Assembly: GCA_029256485.1 (NCBI GenBank)
Contig: JAQSXU010000025.1
Coordinates: 1 to 38,663, forward strand
Direction of reading: 5' to 3'
Origin: Clostridiaceae bacterium
GTDB lineage: Bacteria; Bacillota_A; Clostridia; Clostridiales; Clostridiaceae
Length of the DNA: 38,663 nt
Shown here: piece after piece, positions 31,700 through 38,663 of the stretch
Layout of the letters: each line of letters starts with the position of its first letter
How positions within the stretch are numbered: the stretch's first letter is position 1
The notes under the pieces: model-generated
The model's input: only the letters and a program-made list of their open reading frames with translations
The model's database searches: none
What the model was told of the DNA's origin: nothing
Made by a program: the position numbers and the translations under genes

Positions 31700-32992
31700 A
31701 TGAAGAGTAAAAAAGTAATGGCACTAATTCTTACAGGTTTAATGGCTTGTGGAGTACTTGCAGGTTGTGGAAACAAGCAGACTTCTGAAAAAGACAATAG
31801 CAGTGCAGCTGTTACAGATGAGACAAAACTAAAAGGTGAAATTGAAATGTGGAGTACCTTTACTGACAACGAGAATAAGGTTTTAACAGAAAAAGTAATA
31901 CCTGCATTTAATAAAAAGTATCCAGACATAAAAGTTAAGATTACTCCCATGCCAAGCGGAGACGATTATAAGAAACAAATACTTCAGGCTGCTATGAGCG
32001 GCAGTACACCAGACTTGGCAAGGACAGATATTGTGGATGTTGCCCAATATGCTGCACAGGATTACTTAGTTCAAGTAGACGGTATGGCAGGTTTTGATGA
32101 AATAAAGAAGAACAGCTTTGAGGGACCTTTTAGTACTAATATGTACAATGGTCACTACTATGGCATACCACTGGACACAAATACGAAGGTTGCCATATAT
32201 AATAAATCAATGCTAGACAAAGCGGGCTTTAAAGAAGCACCGAAAACCATGGAGGAACTTGAACAATTTGCTGAAAAATTAAAGGCTGATAAAATCATGG
32301 GAATAGGTATTTCAAATCCAGAATCCTGGGGTATAGCTCCATACTTTATATCTCTTGGAGGCAAATTCACAGATGAGAAAAACACAAAAGCTACAGGATA
32401 TTTAAATAGTGATGCAAGTGTTAAAGCTCTTGAAAAAATAGTGGAATGGAATGATAAAGGATATGTTGGAAAGTGTCTGCTTGGCGGAGAAGGTTCCTGG
32501 GAAGGATATAATGCAGGACATTATGCCATGATAGATGACGGACCGTGGTGGTATCCAGCAAACAAAGATCAAAAGATAGTTAAAGACAATGTGGTGTATG
32601 CTCCAATTCCTAAGGGTGATGGTGGCAGCGTTTCTATAGTGGGCGGAGAAGATACAGTAATATTTAAAGCTTCAAAAAATCAAAAACAAGCTTATGCCTT
32701 TGCCAAATTCTTAGCTTCAGATGAAGCACAAACTATATTTGCAACAGAACTTCAAATGATGCCAGTTAATAAAACCACAGCAGAAAAACCGGTTATTAAG
32801 GATAATAAGATGTTAAATGTATATGTTAATCAATTAAGCTCAACCTGGGCAAGAACACCAAGTCCAAAGTGGGGAGATATTTCAAAGGCAATGCAGGATG
32901 ATTTTGAAGCAGCAGTAAGAAAGAAACTTACTCCAAAGGCAGCATTAGATGATGCAGCTAAGAAAGTGGATGCTCTGTTACAGGAGAAATAA
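31700..32992 (+). CDS. CUT1-type sugar-binding lipoprotein
   Basis: A 430-residue family-1 extracellular solute-binding protein. The signal ends in lipobox LAGC, so Cys23 is lipidated. The mature body starts with a Ser/Asp/Lys linker and shows IEMWSTFTDNE, NKKYPDIKVK and MYNGHYYGIPLDTN, typical of maltose/oligosaccharide binding proteins. The neighbours (GH15, GH66, GH13) point to isomaltooligosaccharides or cyclic isomaltooligosaccharides as ligand. An AGAGGGGG ribosome site precedes the ATG. A 14-bp stem-loop follows the stop. No ATPase is encoded in the locus, so a shared MsmX-like ATPase elsewhere is expected. Confidence 0.9.
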   Translation: MKSKKVMALILTGLMACGVLAGCGNKQTSEKDNSSAAVTDETKLKGEIEMWSTFTDNENKVLTEKVIPAFNKKYPDIKVKITPMPSGDDYKKQILQAAMSGSTPDLARTDIVDVAQYAAQDYLVQVDGMAGFDEIKKNSFEGPFSTNMYNGHYYGIPLDTNTKVAIYNKSMLDKAGFKEAPKTMEELEQFAEKLKADKIMGIGISNPESWGIAPYFISLGGKFTDEKNTKATGYLNSDASVKALEKIVEWNDKGYVGKCLLGGEGSWEGYNAGHYAMIDDGPWWYPANKDQKIVKDNVVYAPIPKGDGGSVSIVGGEDTVIFKASKNQKQAYAFAKFLASDEAQTIFATELQMMPVNKTTAEKPVIKDNKMLNVYVNQLSSTWARTPSPKWGDISKAMQDDFEAAVRKKLTPKAALDDAAKKVDALLQEK

Positions 32993-33000
32993 GCTTATTA

Positions 33001-33033
33001 TTTAAGGGTTAAGGTATAGCCTTAATCCTTAAA
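33001..33033 (+). other. Stem-loop between binding-protein and permease genes
   Basis: Arms 33001-33014 and 33020-33033 pair over 14 bp with one G-T wobble and a 5-base loop. There is no T run. It matches in position the hairpin after oppA and probably protects the upstream mRNA. Confidence 0.7.
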
Positions 33034-33058
33034 TATAAAATAGAGGGGAGTGAAATAA

Positions 33059-34033
33059 TTGGAAAAAAATTATGTAGTTGTTTCACAAGCAGAACATAAA
33101 AAAGGAAAATTTAATATAAAATTAAGCAAAAAGCAGAAAGAATATTTAGAAGGATGGGCTTTTATTGGTATAGGTTTTTTGCTTTTTTTAATTTTTGTAG
33201 CATATCCTCTTTTGAAAAATGTAGCCATGGCATTCATGAACTACAGCGTTAATCCTAATAAACCAAGTACATTTATTGGACTTGCAAATTTTAAAAAGGC
33301 ATTTATAGGCGGTGGAGTAATTGATGAAAGTGCTAAGTTTTATTTGTCTTTAAGGAATACGCTGCTAGCAGCTATTGTTACTGTTCCATTTCAGTGGTTT
33401 ATAGGCATGATGCTGGCAATACTAATAGAATCTCTAACAAGAGGAAAGATACTATATAAAATTTTATTATATATTCCGGTAATTTCGGACTGGATAGTGG
33501 TAGCAATATTATTTAAGTATATTTTTCAGGATACCAGAGGTGCATTAATAAACTCTATATTGCTCAATCTCAATTTAATAAAAGAGCCAATAATGTGGCT
33601 TCAAAATGAATGGACAGGTAACATAGTAATTTGGGCCCTTTGTATTTGGAAAGGTATAGGATGGGTAATGATTATGTATACAGCGGCAATTCAAGATTTG
33701 CCAAAGGATATATATGAAGCAGCAGCTGTGGATGGAGCAACCAAAAGGCAGCAGTTATGGAAAATCACTTTACCTATTCTTGCATCCAGGACTTATTTTA
33801 TAATAATTAGTCTAATAATAGGAGCTTTCAATATAATGCTGCAGGTAATGCTTATTACCACAGGAGGACCTATGGGTAGGACAGATGTACTTTTAAACTA
33901 TATGTATACTAAAGCATTTACAAGTTTTGACTTTGGTTATGCTGCGGCCATTAGTTTAATTATGGGTATTATTTTAATTATCGTTTCTCTTTTACAGAGA
34001 AAAATAACTAAAAAAGCAGATATTGAATTTTAG
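33059..34033 (+). CDS. CUT1 sugar ABC transporter permease (MalF-like)
   Basis: A 324-residue permease with a Lys-rich cytoplasmic N-terminus of about 30 residues and six membrane helices, the first near residues 31-55. The EAA loop is YEAAAVDGATKRQQLWKITLPIL (about residues 220-242), which docks on the ATPase. The start is TTG, placed 8 bases after GAGGGGAG. It forms the channel with the next gene, 11 bases downstream. Confidence 0.88.
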   Translation: MEKNYVVVSQAEHKKGKFNIKLSKKQKEYLEGWAFIGIGFLLFLIFVAYPLLKNVAMAFMNYSVNPNKPSTFIGLANFKKAFIGGGVIDESAKFYLSLRNTLLAAIVTVPFQWFIGMMLAILIESLTRGKILYKILLYIPVISDWIVVAILFKYIFQDTRGALINSILLNLNLIKEPIMWLQNEWTGNIVIWALCIWKGIGWVMIMYTAAIQDLPKDIYEAAAVDGATKRQQLWKITLPILASRTYFIIISLIIGAFNIMLQVMLITTGGPMGRTDVLLNYMYTKAFTSFDFGYAAAISLIMGIILIIVSLLQRKITKKADIEF

Positions 34034-34044
34034 GAGGTGAATAT

Positions 34045-34878
34045 ATGATTAAGAATAAATTTGGCCAAATATTTATACATCTGTTTCTTATAGCGTTAGT
34101 GATATTTTCATTGCTTCCATTTTTAAATATGATAACTACATCAATGATACCTAATGCTTATGTTTTGCCTTCAAAGCCACAAATAATTCCAGAACAATTT
34201 TATTTTGGAAACTACATTACTGCTTGGAAAGGTAATAATTTTTCAAGATACTTTTTGAATAGTTTATTTGTTACCCTAGTAACTACCATTTTAACATTGT
34301 TTGTAGCGTCTCTTTCAGGTTATGGTTTTGCAAGGTTAAACTTTCCAGGGAAAAAAGTAATATTTAATATTTATATTTTTTCACTGATGATGCCTGCTAT
34401 ACTTGCCTTAATTTCACAATTTACAATATTAAAAACTATGGGATTAGTAGATACTTATACGGGATTAATACTTCTATATGTCAGTGGTGCTGTAGCTGGC
34501 AACACCTTTTTCTTAAAAGGATTCTTTGAAACTATTCCAAAAGAATTAGAAGAATCAGTAATTATTGATGGTGGAAACAAGTGGACTATATACACAAGAA
34601 TAATACTGCCCCTTTCAAAGCCTGCCCTAGGAATTATGGCTATAGGTACCTTTTCAGGAATCTGGACAGAGTTATTTGCAGCACTGACAGTAATAAAGAC
34701 TCAATCCAAGAGAACTTTGCCTATTGCAATTAAGCTTCTGCAAAACGGTAAAGCAACTCAATGGGGAGTAATATTCGCTGCTGCAATGATTGTTTTGATA
34801 CCTATAATTATAATATTCATTATTTTTAATAAGTACTTCATAAATCCAAGTGGAACCCAGGGAGCTGTAAAAGGTTAA
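34045..34878 (+). CDS. CUT1 sugar ABC transporter permease (MalG-like)
   Basis: A 277-residue permease with six helices; the first spans residues 9-30. The EAA loop reads EESVIIDGGNKWTIYTRIILPLSKP. The C-terminus ends in a short Gly-Ala-Lys tail rather than the longer MalG end. TAGGAGGTGA precedes the ATG. It is the last transporter gene; the first GH66 gene starts 19 bases later. Confidence 0.88.
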   Translation: MIKNKFGQIFIHLFLIALVIFSLLPFLNMITTSMIPNAYVLPSKPQIIPEQFYFGNYITAWKGNNFSRYFLNSLFVTLVTTILTLFVASLSGYGFARLNFPGKKVIFNIYIFSLMMPAILALISQFTILKTMGLVDTYTGLILLYVSGAVAGNTFFLKGFFETIPKELEESVIIDGGNKWTIYTRIILPLSKPALGIMAIGTFSGIWTELFAALTVIKTQSKRTLPIAIKLLQNGKATQWGVIFAAAMIVLIPIIIIFIIFNKYFINPSGTQGAVKG

Positions 34879-34897
34879 GGTATAGGGGGTGTATAAT

Positions 34898-36718
34898 TTG
34901 AAAAAGAAGATTATTTTAAGTATTTGCATTCTATTTTGTATAGCTGCAGCAATATTTGCTTATAAATATAAAAATACAAAATCAGAAAAGAATTTACTAA
35001 CTTCAACGGGCAAGCTTATAAGTGATGTGTATACAGATAAAGCAAGATACAGCCCAAAGGACAAAGTAACTATAAAAATAGAATTAAATAATAAGTTAAA
35101 TAAAGATTACAACGGTACTTTAAATGTTTATTTTAAATATTTAAACAAAACATTTGAAACAAAGCAGGTTAAAATTGCTTTAAAGAAAAATGAAAAAAAG
35201 AGCATAGATTTAAATTGGAATGCACCACAGGAGGATTACAAGGGGTATATTGTACAGGTTAATGCCAAACTGGGACTTAGCACATATGATAATAAGTCCA
35301 CTGCAGTTGATGTATCTTCCACTTGGGACAAGTTCCCTAGATATGGCTATATAGCAGAATATCCAGATGAAACCAAGGCCGTTACCCAAGATAAAATAGA
35401 GTGGATAAATAAGTTTCATATAAATGGACTTCAATTTTATGATTGGCAGAATAAACACCAGAAACCATTGCCAGATAGTTTGGACAGCGTGACTGAATGC
35501 TGGAAGGACATAGCCAATAGGGATATTTATTTTCAAACTGTAAAGGACTATATAGATTTAGCTCATAGCAAAAATATAAAGGCAGCTAATTATAATCTTA
35601 TATATGGTGCCTATACTGATTATGAAAAAGACGGCATAAAGCCTGAATGGGGAATTTATAAGGATTCTCAGCACTCATTGCAGGATATTCATCCACTGCC
35701 TTCTTCCTGGGCATCTTCCATAGCTATATTTAATCCAGCAAACAAGGATTGGCAGAATTATATATTTAATGCAGAGAAAAATGTAAATAAAGTACTTAAC
35801 TTTGATATATATCATATGGATACATTAGGTAACAGAAATGGTTCATATAATTACAATGGGGAGTCTGTAAATTTGCCTGATACTTATACGGAATTTATCA
35901 ATAATGCAAAAAAGACTTTGGGAGTCAGTGTGGTATTCAATACTGTAAATTGTTATGGATTAAATCAGGTTTCTAAAAGTGATGTGGATATACTTTATTC
36001 CGAACTTTGGCCCAGTGATTATCCCAGCTATTATTCTTTTAAGGAAGTTATAGATAAAGGATATCAGCTGACAGATGGTAAGAAAAATACTGTTATAGCA
36101 GCTTATATGAATTATAATAGGGCAGGTTTTAAAGGAGAATTTAATGAACACAGTGTCAGGCTAACAGATGCAACAATTTTTGCAGCAGGCGGAGATCACT
36201 TGGAAATTGGTGATACAGGAATGCTTGCCAGGGAGTATTTCCCCAATAAAAATCTAAGCATGCCGCAGTCTCTTGTAACGGCTATGAGAAATTACTATGA
36301 CTTCATTGTTGCCTATGAAAATTTGCTAAGAGATGGACTTAAAGACATAAACAGCGATATTCAATTACAGGGAATTAAAACAAGTAATAATGGTAATAAG
36401 GATACTGTTTGGATCTATGCTAAAGAGAAAAAGGGCTACGAAATTATTCAAATGGTAAATCTTTTAGGTATGAAATATTCCGGTTGGAGAGATGATGGTG
36501 CTAACTATGATGCTCCAGCTTTTAGAAAGAACTTAAAGCTTGAATATAATGTTAGGGATGGAAAGGTAAAAGGCGTTTATCTGGCATCTCCAGATTTTAA
36601 CGGAGGTAATTCTATTAGTTTAAAATATACTGTAAAAAAAGAAAATCAGGGGTCACATTTAGAGATAGATATTCCAGAACTACAGTATTGGAACATGGTA
36701 TATATTGAAAAAGAATAA
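34898..36718 (+). CDS. GH66 dextranase/cycloisomaltooligosaccharide glucanotransferase, membrane-anchored
   Basis: A 606-residue GH66 enzyme. The N-terminus (KKKIILSICILFCIAAAIFA) is a signal anchor or uncleaved signal, so the catalytic part is outside. A beta-sandwich of about 110 residues (SPKDKVTIKIEL onward) precedes the barrel. Likely nucleophile Asp308 is in YHMDTLG and acid/base Glu369 in YSELWPSDYP. It lacks the inserted carbohydrate-binding module of known cyclising enzymes, so it may be a plain endodextranase or make short products. The TTG at 34898 is chosen for its AGGGGG 8 bases upstream; a GTG at 34889 overlaps that site. Confidence 0.85.
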   Translation: MKKKIILSICILFCIAAAIFAYKYKNTKSEKNLLTSTGKLISDVYTDKARYSPKDKVTIKIELNNKLNKDYNGTLNVYFKYLNKTFETKQVKIALKKNEKKSIDLNWNAPQEDYKGYIVQVNAKLGLSTYDNKSTAVDVSSTWDKFPRYGYIAEYPDETKAVTQDKIEWINKFHINGLQFYDWQNKHQKPLPDSLDSVTECWKDIANRDIYFQTVKDYIDLAHSKNIKAANYNLIYGAYTDYEKDGIKPEWGIYKDSQHSLQDIHPLPSSWASSIAIFNPANKDWQNYIFNAEKNVNKVLNFDIYHMDTLGNRNGSYNYNGESVNLPDTYTEFINNAKKTLGVSVVFNTVNCYGLNQVSKSDVDILYSELWPSDYPSYYSFKEVIDKGYQLTDGKKNTVIAAYMNYNRAGFKGEFNEHSVRLTDATIFAAGGDHLEIGDTGMLAREYFPNKNLSMPQSLVTAMRNYYDFIVAYENLLRDGLKDINSDIQLQGIKTSNNGNKDTVWIYAKEKKGYEIIQMVNLLGMKYSGWRDDGANYDAPAFRKNLKLEYNVRDGKVKGVYLASPDFNGGNSISLKYTVKKENQGSHLEIDIPELQYWNMVYIEKE

Positions 36719-36735
36719 CAAAAGGAGGGAATGAT

Positions 36736-38424
36736 TTGAGAATTAAGGATGTATATCCATCAAAGGCTCAGTATAAAAAAAATGAAAAAATTGAAATAAT
36801 TGTAGAAGTTGAAAATATAATTTCAGCAAGTAAATTAAAATGTAATGTGTACAAACTTCACGAAAATATTTTAACGCAGGACAAAATCTTAAATCCCTCA
36901 GAAAATATAGTTAAAATTGAGTTTTCCATAGATAATACAAAAGGAATGCTGTGCGGCTATGGGGTTAAAATAGAACTTTACGTTAAAGATGAAAAAGTCC
37001 AGGAATCAAGCACTGCATTCGATATTTTAGATTCATGGAGGTATGCACCTCGATATGGTTTTATGGCTGACTTCTCCCCGGAAGACTTTGTGGATAAAGA
37101 GGATTTAAAAGAAATGAATAAATATCATTTGAATGTTGTGCAGTACTACGACTGGATGTACAGGCATGACGATTTAATTCCTCCTGAAGATGAATTTATA
37201 GATCCTCTTCAAAGAAGACTTAGCCTGCGAACAGTTAAGAATAAGATTAATCTAGGTCATGAATATGGCATGGAGGCAATGGGATATGGGGCTGTATATG
37301 CAGCATCGCCTGAGTTTTATGAGAAAAATAAAGATTCTGCACTTTATAAAAATAATGGTAAAGCAATGGACTTTGCTGGTTTCCTATATTTAATGGACAT
37401 ATCAATGGGAAGCAAATGGCATGAACACATAATTCATGAGTTTTACAAGGCAGTTAAATTTGGATTTGATGGTATTCATATGGATCAATACGGGTACCCA
37501 AAAGAGGCAATTGGCAGGGTCATGGGAGTTAACACAATAAGAAATTTAAGAGAGGATTTTCCTGATTTAATCAACAATACCAGAAGTTATATAGAAGAAA
37601 AGGGAAGAAAGGTAAGTTTAATATTTAATGCTGTAAATAACTGGCCAGTGGAAACTGTATCAAAGGCGGAAGAAGATGCAGTTTATATTGAGGTATGGCC
37701 GCCAAACGATACCTATGGAGATTTGTATAATCTTATTTCCAATGCAAAGAAATTAACTCCAAATAAACAGGTGATTTTGGCAGCTTATATGAAGCCCTTT
37801 TTAAAGGAACTTAACACTGCTGAAGAAAAAGCTGAAAATGCAGCTCTTTTAGCAATGGCATCTATCTTCGCCAGCGGAGGATTTCATCTTTTATTAGGGG
37901 AAAACAATGGAATACTTTGTGATGCATATTACCCTAAATATAGAATTGTAGTCAATGAAAGCTTTAAGAAAAAGCTTAGAAGCTATTATGACTTTATTGT
38001 AAAGTTTGAAGAACTTCTATATGACTTTAACATCATAGATACTACTATGGTAAACACTGGTGGAATAAATGGTGAGTATACAATTTACGGGGAAAAAGCT
38101 TCACCAAAAGCAGAAGTTAACAGCATATGGACATTAATTAAAGAGAAACCAGGATATAAAATTATTAATCTGGTGAATTTTGTAGGTGTAGATGATATGA
38201 ATTGGAATACTGCCAAAGAAAAAGCACCTGATAAAGTAAAAAATATAGTGTTATCCTTGCTCACCTGCAATGAAATAAAAGCTGTTTATTTATGTTCTCC
38301 GGATTTTGAACAAAGAACTCCTGTAAAGCTGAACTTTGAATATGAAGAAACTGATCAGGGAAGAAAAATAAAATTTGAAATACCTATTTTAGAAATTTGG
38401 GACTTAATTTATTTGGTTTATTAA
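36736..38424 (+). CDS. GH66 dextranase-type enzyme, cytoplasmic
   Basis: A 562-residue GH66 paralogue without a signal. The N-terminal beta-sandwich is YPSKAQYKKNEKIEI onward; the barrel has GIHMDQYG with likely nucleophile Asp250 and YIEVWPP with acid/base Glu319. The 69-residue spacing agrees with that in characterised members, about 68-70. It starts with TTG and AAGGAGGGA 7 bases upstream. Being inside the cell, it probably linearises imported cyclic or long isomaltooligosaccharides for the GH15 and GH13 enzymes. It shares its domain layout with the preceding gene, suggesting an old duplication followed by relocation. Confidence 0.85.
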   Translation: MRIKDVYPSKAQYKKNEKIEIIVEVENIISASKLKCNVYKLHENILTQDKILNPSENIVKIEFSIDNTKGMLCGYGVKIELYVKDEKVQESSTAFDILDSWRYAPRYGFMADFSPEDFVDKEDLKEMNKYHLNVVQYYDWMYRHDDLIPPEDEFIDPLQRRLSLRTVKNKINLGHEYGMEAMGYGAVYAASPEFYEKNKDSALYKNNGKAMDFAGFLYLMDISMGSKWHEHIIHEFYKAVKFGFDGIHMDQYGYPKEAIGRVMGVNTIRNLREDFPDLINNTRSYIEEKGRKVSLIFNAVNNWPVETVSKAEEDAVYIEVWPPNDTYGDLYNLISNAKKLTPNKQVILAAYMKPFLKELNTAEEKAENAALLAMASIFASGGFHLLLGENNGILCDAYYPKYRIVVNESFKKKLRSYYDFIVKFEELLYDFNIIDTTMVNTGGINGEYTIYGEKASPKAEVNSIWTLIKEKPGYKIINLVNFVGVDDMNWNTAKEKAPDKVKNIVLSLLTCNEIKAVYLCSPDFEQRTPVKLNFEYEETDQGRKIKFEIPILEIWDLIYLVY

Positions 38425-38443
38425 TTTGAATTTATTTTTGTAA

Positions 38444-38663
<220 letters not shown>

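Overview
The window is AT-rich (roughly one-third G+C by eye) with strong GGAGG-type ribosome sites, TTG/GTG starts and TTGACA/TATAAT promoters. It carries clostridial hallmark genes: a ferredoxin-dependent 2-oxoacid oxidoreductase, a MurK/GlmA-type muropeptide cluster and a Ctc-type L25. The best fit is a chromosomal segment of Clostridium sensu stricto; the gene order of the muropeptide cluster recalls C. acetobutylicum. This placement rests on gene content and recall, not on a search.

Layout. 1-1.2 kb: end of a korAB-like operon. 1.3-3.1 kb: a Lys-rich microprotein, a YdbC/PC4-like protein, a dead iron alcohol dehydrogenase, and an AT-rich gap holding a promoter immediately followed by a terminator. 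3.1-5.5 kb: a putative transporter plus M20 amidohydrolase pair. 5.5-9.9 kb: ribosomal protein L25, a SRAP/YedK abasic-site protein, cold shock protein, patatin, a cysteine-less HMA protein and two more Lys-rich microproteins. 9.9-11.6 kb: hflX behind a long leader with a 12-codon ORF encoding K-F-R-F-K and terminator-like hairpins, which looks like an antibiotic-responsive attenuator.

11.7-24.3 kb is a coherent muropeptide-rescue locus. A divergent RpiR/MurR-type regulator faces an Opp-type peptide importer (ABCDF), followed by a small membrane protein, AmiE-like serine hydrolase, NagZ, MurK, GlmA-like acetyltransferase and NamZ (DUF1343). None of the hydrolases has a signal peptide, so imported wall fragments are probably dismantled in the cytoplasm: amidase and NagZ/NamZ release amino sugars, MurK phosphorylates them and GlmA acetylates glucosamine. 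No MurQ etherase is seen here.

24.4-28.3 kb is a pocket with a decayed GltA-like flavoprotein, a short QueG-like Fe-S protein, a GNAT, a VOC protein and DegV. It is studded with a 31-nt palindromic repeat that also occurs at 5.46 and 8.36 kb: six copies in all, every one beside a gene 3' end, two of them supplying the stop codon.

28.5-38.7 kb: a membrane-anchored metallophosphoesterase, then an alpha-1,6-glucan (dextran/isomaltooligosaccharide) locus. It has a divergent AraC regulator, a GH15 glucosidase with a problematic 5' end lying on a perfect cre match, a CUT1 ABC importer, one membrane-anchored and one cytoplasmic GH66 enzyme, and the start of a GH13 oligo-1,6-glucosidase running off the window.

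Leading candidates for something undescribed are the 31-nt repeat family, the hflX leader and the Lys-rich microproteins.
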